Assembly: GCA_942486035.1 (NCBI GenBank)
Contig: CALNXK010000323.1
Location: forward strand, 62,001 to 126,000
Length of the DNA: 64,000 nucleotides
Direction: 5' to 3'
Source: Porites lobata
Taxonomy: Eukaryota; Cnidaria; Anthozoa; Scleractinia; Poritidae
Numbering within the stretch: the first letter of the stretch is position 1; every line of letters begins with the position of its first letter. Both the position numbers and the translations under genes were made by a program. The notes beneath the pieces were generated by a model. The model was not told the origin of the DNA. It saw only the letters and a list, made by a program, of their open reading frames with translations, and made no database searches. Shown piece after piece: positions 32,110-44,500 of this stretch.

Positions 32110-32268
32110 ATGGCTGTGAAAATACAAGAAGTGGAAGAGAGCGGACGGAATATTGCCGAAATATGCGGAGTACGTGAGGAGAATATTCTGCGGATGTTGA
32201 AATTGTTATTAAAGACCCGGGGGGCTGGTGATCTTTTGACTAAATACTGCTTATTGAGACTTGACTAG
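32110..32268 (+). pseudogene. Small frame (52 codons) resembling a helix-turn-helix DNA-binding segment
   Basis: Reading MAVKIQEVEESGRNIAEICG then VREENILRMLKLL, the pattern of a charged helix, SGRNIAEICGV turn and recognition-type helix resembles Psq/CENP-B/Tigger-type HTH domains. The frame ends at TAG shortly after. No partner exon was found. It may be a transposase remnant, or chance. Confidence 0.3.
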
Positions 32269-32269
32269 A

Positions 32270-35200
32270 AAAAAAAAAGGAAAAAAACCGTCATTGTCAA
32301 GAAATAAATATTTGAAAAGAAATGGTCCGGTTTTTTGAAAAGAAGACAATTTCAAATGAAATATATATTCCACTATTTTATTTTCGGCCACACATTTCTA
32401 GGGTAATGCTAAACTCTATTTGACATTTCATACTTGCTATTTTAATAACTTTTAATTTTGTTTGAAAAATAACTTCCTTCTTTTGTAGACTCTCCTACTC
32501 GTTATTGTCATTGTTCTTGACACTATATTTATCACACTGAGGAATAATGCTGACATTAATTGCTTCGCGACAACATTAGAAACAACTATCTTTCGTATGA
32601 TCGAGGAAAAACTTTGACTTCCGGTAGATTCGAGAAGAACATTATGTAACAGTCGTCTTTGACTTGGATGAATCAGATATAAGGAAGAAAACCCGCACTT
32701 TTGACTCAAATCAAAATGAATATCGCTCTGTAAAAAAATCGAAAGTTTAATCATGTAGAATATCAATCAAGTGTAAAAAATGTGTATTTTCCTCAGTAGC
32801 CGTGGCCTCAGGCACAGGCTTCTACATGACTAGGACGTTTAGAGTAGAAAGTCCACAGTCTTCCTGTCCTTTGCAAAAAAACATCTTAAAACAGCTGTTT
32901 ATATTTTTGGACAAAAGAATCTTCAATCATCTGCTTATGCTTTTAGTGGAAAGTTTGCTCTTTCAACTAAAGACTTCCAGGATCTCTTTTCATCTTCCTC
33001 CCAGCTTAATATTAGTTACTGATCCAGTCAATTTTCATAATTTTGTCACGTTCGGCTTTTGCAGAAATTGGCCACAAATAAACCAGAAACAAAATATTTC
33101 GCTACCGGGACAAAATTCATCGTCACAAAGCAGTGTTCTTGTATAAAGTTCAAACCACCGACGGTTATGGAATAGACCATTCCAAAAACTCTCACATTCA
33201 AAGAGAGGCTAAGTGCAAAAATGAGTTTTAATTGCATGAGGAAAGAAATATATTTTAATATCAATAGTCTAGTCTTTAGTCTAGCTTTGAAAAAGAGGCA
33301 TGGGGCAACTCTCTTATCGGCTTATCACTACCCCACAGGGTCAGTGGCTGTCACCTGTGATGTGCCGAAGCCAGCGGTATCAAAATCACAAAGTGCAATT
33401 CTGCAGGTTGACCATTCACGTGGCAATTTGATAATAATTTTATGAGCCTGTTCATTAAATCCCCCACAATACACTGGCACATGGAAGAATTAATCGAAAC
33501 TGAACAGCAATATTTACCACGGGGCACTATTGTGTAGAATAATGTGGCTCTTTGATCAGTGGATGAAGTCGGTGTGAATACTCAAATGTAATCTATTGTA
33601 GCTAGTGAACACCATTTTTTTGAGGCGCTCTTTTTTTGAGCTGTTAGATTTGACTCGTCACCAGTCTTCTCTTGTAATTTGCCCCTGGCAAATAGGGCGG
33701 ATAGGTCGCGGAAGAATGGCACGTCGTCACGATTCACGACTCAGGAAGGGAAGACGGAAAGGAAAGGGAGAGAAAGGAGAGACTCTCTCCTTTTCACTCT
33801 TCTTCATATCTTCTCGCACGCATTTCATACATGCTTCCCCCTTTAGTAATAGAGACCTTTAAGATGGGGACGACCACGATAAAGTAATGCGCGCCCGTGA
33901 AGTACCCTTTTTCGGGAAAATACTCGCGTGAGCCGTCGTCTTTTTGATACCGGTTTTAGTAAAAATGTCGTAGTGATGGAGACAACTTAAGAGTTTAATG
34001 ATTATGATCGTGAGAAGGCTTAGTCCCCTATAAGAAAATAGCCTTGAGTTCATTGATAGCTTTTTTGGGCTCTTTTCTGGTGAAAAAAAAAAAAAATGAA
34101 ATGAACCTTTCCGGGATGATTATTTTTTGAGAATACGCGAAAAATTCCGTTGTCCTATTGGTCCTCGTTCTCGAATCTTAATGTCTGTAACTAAGAGAGA
34201 ATTGGGGACAAGTCAGCTTTAAGGTTCTCATTTTTGTACCCCCTTTATGTAAATAGACAACAACAACAACAGCAAACAACTAAGAAACATTAAATCATGC
34301 CGTTGGAAAAAGTTAAGGCAGTAACCAACAAAATAATTTTTCGAACTCCCCAGGGCTTTTCCTGTTGACCACCTGACAGTGTAGAGTACGGCCAAGCGAC
34401 CATCGGTACGAAAAGCGTGCGATCCTAGGTCTTTTTTTCTTTCTTTTTCTTCCTTTTTTAATTTCCATCTTTTCTGTCAAACTGCTTAATACCTACCACG
34501 AATTTGATTATTTCATATTACATTGAATGAAGTAATTAGGCAAGTGTCCCTTGTCTGAGTAAATCCACCAGGAAAAAAAAACCACCTGCACTCACTAACG
34601 ACAGATTAAAACCTTCTTATGGAAGCTTTTCATTTGCAGTAGACCGTAAAATCAACAATAGGGAGCTTAAGGAACGACGATGGGGACAGCAACGAGAACG
34701 GCAAAAGTGCAATAGGTTTAGACAAGCAAAACAACAACTATGCACTTGCATTACGCTTTTCTGTACATTTCTTAGCCTTCGTTACACGACTACAACGTGA
34801 AAGTGCCTAATTTCATTTATTGTCGAGGACGAGAAGACAAGACATCAACTTTCTTGTTCTTTTCCTGAACTTTAATACAGTCCTTAAAACTCAACTCCAA
34901 AAACGTTTGCCATGAAGTTTGAGGCAGCGCGAGTTCACTTTTTAAAGTCAACAAGGACGGCGACTACGAATTTAAAAATTCGCTATTGTCAATTACGCTT
35001 ACACACAAAGGCCAAAAGCGCCACGCGGAATCTGTGTTACCGTATTTTGTTTCTCATTACTTTTTCGGTTGTGGCTATGTCTGTTGCCAGAGATACAAGA
35101 AGAAATATTAACATTAACTGAAGAAATAACAACGAAGAAAAGTCTTTCAAGCACGAAACGAAAAGGTCTGGCTATTTTTCTAGCCACGCATTAGAGGAAA

Positions 35201-35636
35201 ATCGGTCTCTTATTTTGACACAGCCTAGGGAGAGCAAGGGATATTATCCATAAATTCGCCGTTATTCATCCGTTACTTAACAGCTGCCTTTTCAAAACCG
35301 AGGCTTCATGAAACAAAGAATTTTCACTCACTTGGCCGACAGCTATGCAAATTTATTGCGACAAAAAAAAAACATTTTTACATTAACGCTGGCCACCGTT
35401 TCATCGCTTTGGAACACCAACATGGCGCTAAATAAAAGGAGTAAACCGCAAATACAAAGGAGTAATTAAAACATATGGGGTTTTAATAATTCTTAGTATA
35501 GTTTCGAAGCTAATTCTAATCCGTACCGTTTGGTCGGCCAGGGAGCCATACGCATTGTAAACGTACATTTTTGGTTTAGGTCTCTAGTATCGCCCAGTTC
35601 CTTGTGTCGGCCTAGATTTTCATGTTATACCATTAA
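32270..35636. other. Gene-free AT-rich stretch
   Basis: About 3.4 kb; contains a CAACAACAACAACAG simple repeat (about 34257-34282) and poly-A/T runs. No gene recognised. Confidence 0.35.
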
Positions 35637-35802
35637 GTTGCGGATCAGATAAAGGGGAGCCCGGTTAACCAGACCCTGAGATAAAGGGGGAGGGGGTGGT
35701 CTCAAAAAAAATTTTTTTCGGCCCTTTGGGCCTCAGTTTGCTAAAAAATAAAGGGGGGAGGGGGGACGGGCTCTCTGGGCCCCTTCACTGAATCCGCCAC
35801 TT
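35637..35802. mobile_element. Second GTGGCGGATC-type MITE, left end degraded
   Basis: The right end GAATCCGCCACT and the internal CCAGACCCTGAGATAA stretch match the copy at 12369-12558. Only GCGGATCAG is left of the 5' end. Confidence 0.55.
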
Positions 35803-37498
35803 CTATTAACACATTAATGTCAGTTGTTGGAGAAGTTTGCAAAGACAAAAAAAAATTCTTCAAGAAACAAAAAACGAAAAAAAAAATAAACACTCAAACA
35901 ACAACAAAAAAAACTAACAACAAAGAGCAACAACAGCAATAACAAAAAATGAAATAATGCAATAATAAAAAAGTTGTTCCCTTATGTCGTTTTAGTAATT
36001 GGCCGTAGACTGCAAACCAGTCGGTTTTTCTCAGCGTCACTTTACTTTTTCATTTACTGCTTGTTCGCCCCTGCCCAGTGACTTCTTAGAGATATGGACT
36101 GTTTTGCAGTTTAAGTATGGATTGGTGCCAATAATGCTTTGTAAATAACTTAGTCAAATTTTTGGCGAGTCAATTGTTGTCAACTTAAATTTACAAGTCA
36201 GAGAATTTACCATTTTGTAATTTTACAAGAGTCTATATAACAAGGTATATCGGTATGCCAAAATGGTCAATACCATTTGCCAGAGCTAGTCGACCAATTG
36301 CGTATTTTAATCTTATTTTTTTCTTAATTCTTAGCAGGCAAGCAGGAGATTGCACAATTTTCCGGTAGTGGTCGGCCTTACGGAGAACAAATAACTCTTC
36401 GGAGTATTTATTTGCAATGACTTAAATTAGAATTGCGCGCACATAATTCCTAATCACAAAATAGGCTTCACCAAAAAATGATTTGTTCGTCCTTACGCCT
36501 TCTAGTGATCAGTGTTCTTAAGGCATCAACTGAAGATAATCTACATCTACATGTACATGTATATATTAGGTCGGTAAAAATCGTTAAGACTTCACACCAA
36601 CCGTAATATAATAACATAACATTCGACGAACTAACATTGCAAGAATGACCGCAAGAGAGGCATTCTGAGGCTTAAAAAACCCTACAATAATTCAAATTTA
36701 GTCAGGTGTCACCAAGATACAGTTAATGCCATGATTCTCAATCTACCTTATGAAGCGAAGTGATACTTGAACGACGGAAGTGACTGTTATTCGTCGGTGG
36801 CTATTGACAAGAGCCAGGTTTACCATCTTGTGTGTTTATGCCGCTCTTACTCAGTTTCACTGTCTCTACCAAAAGCACATGTTAGCCATATTGTGAGAAT
36901 AGTTTCTGTGCGGATGTCAGAGCTAAAAATATTGCGGAAAGATTGGCGTACATCCAATTGTTTATTTTTTCTATTATTTCACACCTCAAGGCACCTGCTT
37001 AGACTGGAGGAATCCATATATATATGTATATAAACACTTCAATAAACTGTGCAGTAAATCATGATGCATAAAGTCGTTTTCTTTTTTCTGCAGCAGACTA
37101 ATCCGAGTGTTGACTAATGACCGTCATCATTAGTTAAAGAAAAAAATCCTTTAGATTTAAGCTATGGTTTTTATGTACAGTTCCAAAAACTATGGTTAAA
37201 GGCATCCACGAGGAACGATATATGGTACAGAAAACTAAAATTCGAAAAAACTTGAAAAAAGAAATCTAAATTATTTGGTCATAATCGACTACGCCCTCCA
37301 TTGTTCGAAAATTATAACCAACGATTCCCACCACTTGCCAAACGAGTAGCTCCAGTTTCTCTGTATCAAAACATTGTTCCTACAAAGTGTCTATGAAATC
37401 ATCTCGCAATGGTTCGAAGCATTACATTTGGCAGGTCAACTAGTGCCAGTCTTCCTCGTGACTAGTCGAGAATCTTCTTTACCTTTCTTATACGGATC
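35803..37498. other. Gene-free stretch with A-rich tracts
   Basis: 35855-35965 is A-rich with AACAACAAC runs. Nothing else is recognised. Confidence 0.35.
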
Positions 37499-37606
37499 AA
37501 TTTAGGTTTCGAGAAACTGCCCACCTACCCCTCCCCTAAGCGAGAGGAAAGTGTTAATGTTAGCTTGGGGGAGGGGTAGGTCTGGGAGGTTTCCCAGAAA
37601 TCTAAA
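37499..37606. mobile_element. Hairpin MITE, GAAACTGCCCACCTACCCC family
   Basis: GAAACTGCCCACCTACCCCTCC and the opposing GGAGGGGTAGG...GGTTTCCCAGAAA pair around a loop with GTGTTAATGTTAGC. A better preserved copy is at 46479-46605. Confidence 0.6.
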
Positions 37607-38200
37607 ATGTGTTATCCGTGCTATTCCACGTGGCAGGAGGGCATGTTTATACTTTTGGAAATTTCGCGGCTAAAGTATTCATAGTCTTTTTATAAAATAA
37701 AAATTCTATTAATCACTCTCAGTGCTATGAGAGGCTGCAGATAAAATCCTTGTTTCTTTTGGTATATTTGCTAAATTCGCTGGATTTTTGAAGGCCCTCT
37801 TCGCCATGTGTCACTTTTCATTAGTCATTCAATGTGCTAAATTTTTGCCGATAAAACCTTTTATGTTTTCAATTATTTGCTAAATAATGAGGCGATATTT
37901 TCAAATACATTTTGTACATTTCATATACATATCCTTGCTATTATAATATTTGCTCAACTTTGTTAGTTTTTAATTTTGTTATTTTTGCTACTACTAGTAA
38001 AGATTTTTGCAAGAATTTTTTTGTTAAATTGCTCTCCAAATTTGTTGCGCTAGTAACTTTTGGCTTCAGTTTGTAATAGGCCAGTTTCGAATTATTAAAA
38101 TGATATTATATACATTGTACTACGGTTGCGTGGCTGTAGGAAAGAAAAAAAAACTGAAATGACTTATAATTCCTGATTCATGGACATATCTCTGCCTCAG

Positions 38201-38348
38201 CTAGTCCCCCGGCGTTCTCTTAGTCTACCCCGTTGTCTACGCTTTTTCTGGGTTCTGGGAAACTTGGGTGGCGAGACTCTCACGGTGACGTCAAGGCTCA
38301 CAATAGGGTCCAGGTTTGCCCGAGTCCGGCGGAACGCCTGGGGACTAG
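38201..38348. mobile_element. 148-bp MITE with CTAGTCCCCCGGCGTTC ends
   Basis: Left CTAGTCCCCCGGCGTTC, right GAACGCCTGGGGACTAG, inverted. The CTAGTCCC terminus recalls the MITE at 10999-11166, but the interiors differ. Confidence 0.65.
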
Positions 38349-40664
38349 GTAAGAATATCTCAAAATCGTGCTTCTTCAGTTACTGAAGTGGGTTAAACAG
38401 CGGGTGACAGTTACCTGTTCGAACAACCAATCATTTTACAGACGTGAAAACAATGTCACGAGAATCGTCATAAACAAAACGGATAACGTTATTCATCATT
38501 TCTATTTTCATTTGAATAAAATTGCTTTTTATTCTTTCTTACATTTCTACTAAGCGTTATGCACTTTGTCTTTTTTACTACTAAGCAGTGCCTCGATAAT
38601 CGTCTTTTACGAAATAGAAATAGGATTTTCTTTTGGATAAAGGATAATTTTCGCCAAAAATAAATATATATATGTGTGGACAACGTAAACATCGCTTTTA
38701 AATTGTTCAGCCACATTCATAAAAATGCACTTCAAGCAGTAGAGAAACAAGCAACTATCGAAACTTGCAGAATCCAGATTGAAAATGTTAAAGCAGCAAA
38801 GAATTTATTTACATTAACCACACGACGCTGTTTAAGTGAAAGCACTGCTCGGATGGCAATAGGACTCCAGTTACTTGTTTGCTTTTGAGTAATTTTTGTT
38901 GGTATACATTGACAAACACTAGCAGTTGGTACCTACCTTTCGTCTTGATGTCTGCTCGTGGCAGCAGACTGTGATGAAAGCATTTAAATCGGCCAAAATT
39001 CCGCAATTTTCCCCTACACTGAACTGGATCAACAGACACTTGAGGGAGGAGACTTTTAACACGCAAGATATCTGATGTAACCCGTCCCAGGACCCCACGT
39101 TTAGGAAAAGCCGGGCTATAACTCGGAAGGACCACATGCACCTTCTGCAGGGGGGTGGGGAGGGGGTGTATGACGACATAGGAGGCCCCCTTGATAAGAA
39201 ATAGTAACCATGACAAACAAGGAAATGATAGGTAACTAGGATGGTTGGAGGTTCTTTGGTACAGAGATAAAATAAAATAAATGTTAATGGAGTTTACCCG
39301 TTTCCTGATGCCAGGAGGGTCTAGCTTCCCTGCCAGAATTCTCGGTAAGGTGGGCTTCGCGTGGCTAACCAGCTGATCGAGCCGTTTTTACTTTTTAGGA
39401 GTTTGGTTCGGTCCATGTCTGAATGCGGGTGAAAGAGATGTAAGTTCTTCAAAACGTTCGTAAAGACGTCACGTGGTCTCGCCAGTTTATTGTTTTAATT
39501 TGGGGTACTTGTTAAATACTTTTTACGTTTATAGCTCCTCGATGAAGGTTGTGTTTGAAACGAAATATCGCGCGTACATAAACTAATAAAAACATTTGTT
39601 TATTTAATTGGATATTTACTAACTGGAGTTCATTAATTAGGCTCGATTTCCGCTGTACTCTCGAGTCGGTTTTGTTTCGTCTCCGAGAAGAGGCCAAATT
39701 GGGGAGGAAGGAGGGCTTCTTTCCCGAAAAACGACTGGTAATCGAACTTACTCATCAACCTGCTAGGTTTTCACAGCCTAAAGAGTTCACTTAAAATTAT
39801 CACGTATTTCTGGGTCCCACAAAGTCAAAATAAAGTCACAATCGAAGCTGACGTAAACGAACCCACAATACTGTTCGAAAAGAGTATGGGAAGTTTACCC
39901 GGTGGTACGGTCTACCTTTAACGCATCATTCATATATCATGGGCTATGGGTGGGTTACAGTAAGCTCATAAATGAGCTGATAACGGCTGCTAGTGACGCC
40001 TTGTACGCTGAAGTCCGAGCTTACTATTAACAAACTCAATAAACTTGAGTGACTGAGACTTGTTTTACGTCATGTAAAACACCAGGATAAATGTACCGCG
40101 GGAGAGGTACCGAGGAGTAATGCTTCTAAGCACACAAGGAACTTTATAAGTGGAAAGGGCTTTCACATATAGCATTGTTTGAAAATTTGAAAGCGGTAAG
40201 TTACCTTCTAAAATACAGAACCTTAAAAGTGTCAGTATTTTATGAAGAAAGTACAAATGGGTGTATCAGCTATACACTTTGCACAAACATTACATTTCCA
40301 GATTTTGTACACCTATTTCTTCAAGAATATTCGACACTTACAGTGCGACTACTCCCACCGGGGGACTTAAAAGTAGATTATCCAATCATGACGTTTTTTG
40401 AAAAAAGAAAAACAATTTTTTTTATGCAAACGGACCAACAACATTCATGGTTCAACTATACAAGATTCAACCGTATGAAATTACCCGACCTCTCGCGAAA
40501 CAGCCTTTTATGAACGTGCGAGTAGTCGCATTGTAAAACTCATTTTATAATGAACAATGATTATGTGGTCTGTCTCCGGACAAGCTGAGTATAGACGTGG
40601 ACAGATGTAAAATCACGTTAAGGACAAACGTCAATTTGAATCACGTTAGCGAGTTTTACCTTTA
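38349..40664. other. Gene-free stretch
   Basis: About 2.3 kb without recognised genes. The 135-codon minus-strand frame at 38809-39216 shows no conserved motif. Confidence 0.35.
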
Positions 40665-40851
40665 CAGTCAAACTCCGCTTTACGGACACCCGGTTAATAC
40701 GGACACCTCATTACTACCGACAGTTGGCTTTGTCCCTGGGGAAAGAAAACCCTTACATTTTGACTAAATTCATCCTACTTAATACGAACACCCCGTTAAT
40801 AAGGACACCTTCTAGGGCCCCTTCAGTGTCCGTAGTAACGGAGTTTGACTG
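40665..40851. mobile_element. 187-bp TA-flanked MITE with CAGTCAAACTCCG ends
   Basis: Left CAGTCAAACTCCGC, right GGAGTTTGACTG, with TA on both sides (40663-40664, 40852-40853). GGACACCCGGTTAATACGGACACC repeats appear inside on both strands. Pogo/Tigger-like by ends and target. Confidence 0.8.
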
Positions 40852-40853
40852 TA

Positions 40854-41488
40854 CTTATTTTTTTCCGTTTTTTACTGTTCATTTCGTCTACATATAATTA
40901 TTTACAAGTTGCATACCAAGTTCATCCGTAATAATTATCTCGGACAGTTTCTGTCTGTTCATTTCATATTATTTTTGAGAAACTGACAATGACAATCTGA
41001 CGTTTGCCGTTTGTCGAAAAACGTGATTTTAAACTCCATTTTAGGTAATTATTTGACCTTTACATCATACTTTAGACAACTGCTTTAAAAAAGTCATCGT
41101 AGTAATGACAGTATAATACAACTTGACAATTCCGTTCAACACAACCAGTGTTCCTATTTATTTACACAATTATTAACTTAAGCAATTGTTTAATTACTAA
41201 TTACTCTCATTCAAGTCGAAGAATTTTAGAGACATCTGGTCACTGCTCATATTAATTAATAATATCAACGGACAAACTTTATATTAACCACCCCGACAAA
41301 CCATCCCCCAAAACAACGACAACAACAGAGTTCTTTCCTTATAAATGAAAAAGGAAAGCGCTTTGGATTGCTGAAAAAAACTGGTTCCACAGTCTCGTTC
41401 CCATGGTTCTCTTCTACCCCTAGCCTGGGAACGAGGAATTGTAGGAATTGCCCTGCTTAAAACAACACCAGAACACTTTACTCTCAGA
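40854..41488. other. Region downstream of DCAF6
   Basis: No gene recognised. A short inverted repeat CTCGTTCCCA / TGGGAACGAG lies at about 41395-41445. Confidence 0.4.
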
Positions 41489-41494
41489 TTTAAT
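41489..41494 (-). terminator. Candidate poly(A) hexanucleotide of DCAF6
   Basis: ATTAAA on the minus strand, about 70 bases after the DCAF6 stop codon. Motif evidence only. Confidence 0.3.
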
Positions 41495-41563
41495 TAACAA
41501 AGAAGATTTATGGGAATTTTAGACCAACCAAAAGCAACTCATGTAATTCACACAACCAGTCGT

Positions 41564-44500
41564 TTAGCAGTCATCACTGGAATCAGAGTCTGTGTCGTCG
41601 TCTTGGTTTTGTTGACCTGAGGGCGAGAAAAAAAAAAAAACAAAAGAAATCAAAACACTGTTAGTGAACAAGTACAAGAGCGATATCCTATAATGCAAGA
41701 GAAATATCAAAACGGGACCCCAGTTTGCCTCCGGCCAGCTGGGATTCTTTCTTATTGCGCTTATTGAAATACTTGTTCCTGTCCTTAATTAACCTGCGTT
41801 CCCTGAAATGACTTTTTGGTAGGGATGACCCAATTTCTGAAGATTTCCTGGTTAAGATTGTGGTTCACAGTTAAGGTGTACCCTGCAGAATCTGCTTTTT
41901 CAATCGTCTGTTCCCTTCCAGAAATTTAGGCGAATAAGTTAAAAAACTAGGCCGGTTTGCCAATTGCAACAGCCAAATCTGCTGTCGCGTGTTACCCGAA
42001 GCGCGTGTTTTGCAAAACTCTCCTTTTCGCACGCAATATATAGGCGATGCAAAAATAATGTCTATTAAAAAGAAGGCAACGATTTGGCAAAATTTCGCTA
42101 TTAAAGGTTGATATACGTACTAAATCTGGCATGGTTGAGCGAGGCAAGCATGCGTATCATAAACGAAGCTGGGACTGTAATCGTGTCTCTGCTCTCCTCC
42201 AACATTTTCTCATTGCGACGAATTATCTGTAAAACAAACAAACAGTTAAGTCTTATCTCCTCTACCCTAAACCATCCTTAATCATTTCATATTATACTTT
42301 CGTGTTTACCTTTATGGGTTACAACGTTAAATCGATGAATGCCGAAATATTTACAGGTAAGTAGGTATCTGGTGCAAGATTTTTCTGTTGTTGATCTCTG
42401 AACTGTAGTTTTGGAGTCTACCACGCAACCGTTTTTTTTTTTGGGTGGCGCCACGCAACGCTGGAGGACGCGGCGATGCGTGATGGCACATATATTAAAA
42501 AAAAAAAAAAAACGGTTGCCTGGGAGACCACAATTTCTGTGGACAAAAAAGGGCCGTGCTCAAACTAAAGTTTCAAGCAGTGCAATCAGAATATAAGGTT
42601 TGATTTTTTTTTTTAAATTAACTGTCTGTGTTTTTGAAAATTTTCTAAATATGCCTTACAAGTAAAACAAATGGGGAGTTTCAAACACGGCAAGTTAGTG
42701 AAGCGTAAGTATAAATTAAAGAGTTTCAAGTACACACCTCCTCTTTGTCTGTAAGTTCTATGGGTTCTCTGGCAGTTGGTGTCCATAGTTTGACATCATA
42801 ATCTATACCACTTGACGCCAGAACTAAAATCATAACAAACACTATAAAGATCGACCTACAGTTCACTATCTCTTAACGGCAGGGTTCGTATCCTTTTTGA
42901 ACAAAAAATTCAAGGAATTTTCAAGGACGTTCAAGGACACATTTCCCATTTTTCAAGGACTCCATTCTGTGCAAAAAAGAGCCTTGGGTCTATGTCTTTT
43001 TTAGTTCTTCAACAACATGAGTAATTTTATCCCGAAGGTCTTTCTGTGTTTGCTCCTTTTACTTTGGAAATCTACTTTAACTCTTAAGTTAGCACTGAAA
43101 TTCAAGGACTTTCCGACACCGACTGCAGTTTTCAAGGACTTTCAAGGCCTTTAATCTTCATTTTTAAATTCAAGGATTTTCAAGGACTTTCAAGCTGCGT
43201 GCGGACCCTGTAACGTACACTTTTCTACGACGTACAACTACAGTTGGTCCCTGCCTCAGTTCCTTAATCTCTTTGTTTGACCAACAAGATGGACTGATAG
43301 CGCCGGTCCCAAAAATGTGGGTCTTGGCGGAGGAAGTTGACTGTACATCAACGTCGGCAAGGAAAAAGCGAACACGAAAAACAATCAAGAGAAAACTGGG
43401 AGAAAAAAGAGAAGAGGGGGCGCCAGTTTACCTTCAAGCGTTTGCTTTTATCTATTTGCCCGTACTCCGTGAGGGCCGTTAACAGACCAACGAATTGCTT
43501 TTTAACACAACGCAACAAACGTAAAATAAACACATATAAAGGCGAATTTTCAAACTATTAATGCGTTTGTTGGCCAATAAACCTGACAAATGAGAGAAAA
43601 ATGTTCCAATCAAAGCAACTACTGAGCACTGTGAGTAACTTGTAAACTGGCAAAACTATAGATAGATTTAGAATCCCGTTTACAGCACTGCAAACGACAA
43701 ACGTCAGCTATTCATTATATCTACTCAAAAACAAAAAACATGTGGTCTCATCCAAGTTGATCTACTGTTCACTTCCTTGAATCTGACATTCAATTTTCCC
43801 GTAAACATGACTTTTGAACATTATCAAAAGAAACTGCTGGCAGGACCAAGGCAGAGGCGTCGAGCCAACCATAGAGTGCCATGTATCACTCAGGCTCCAG
43901 TTGTTTTATCGGTAGATAATGCAATCCACTGGATAATAGCACAATTGTTTCCCGAATGCCGATCCACCCACCAATGACATTTCCAGTCTTCATAGCTAGT
44001 AACAACACAGCTTAACTGACACGCGACTTAATTGACCAATCAGGTCATCAACCAGAGTTCAAAACCATCAACTTACGTGATACCACTCACTTTGACTCTT
44101 GAAGATGACTATCGCACAGGTTGCCGAAACGTCAGACACTGTCAATAACAGTCCTATTCAGGACTACGTTCTCCCGGACGATCATACTCAATCCACTTAC
44201 GAAATGGCTCCTGGGTTCAAACTTTTCATAGCACGATAACATCACAGTAACTAAGGAATACATGTAGAAGAAGACTTACTGGGGTCGTATGGGTGTGGCT
44301 GAACACAATTCACCACATGCTTGTCCCCTTGAAGAATCATCACCACTTCAGAGCTATACTTGTCCCAAATGAAGATGCGCCCACAATCACTGCCGCTGAG
44401 AACAAAGTCCTCACCCCAGAAATTAGCTTCCTTGATCTAAAAAAACAAAGAAGCAATACGTGTATACTATCGACACGATGTATATTGCACTTAACGAAAC

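Noticed and set aside
38809..39216. 135-codon minus-strand frame
   Set aside because: No recognisable motif and no neighbouring exons; two overlapping frames are open here, which suggests composition rather than coding.
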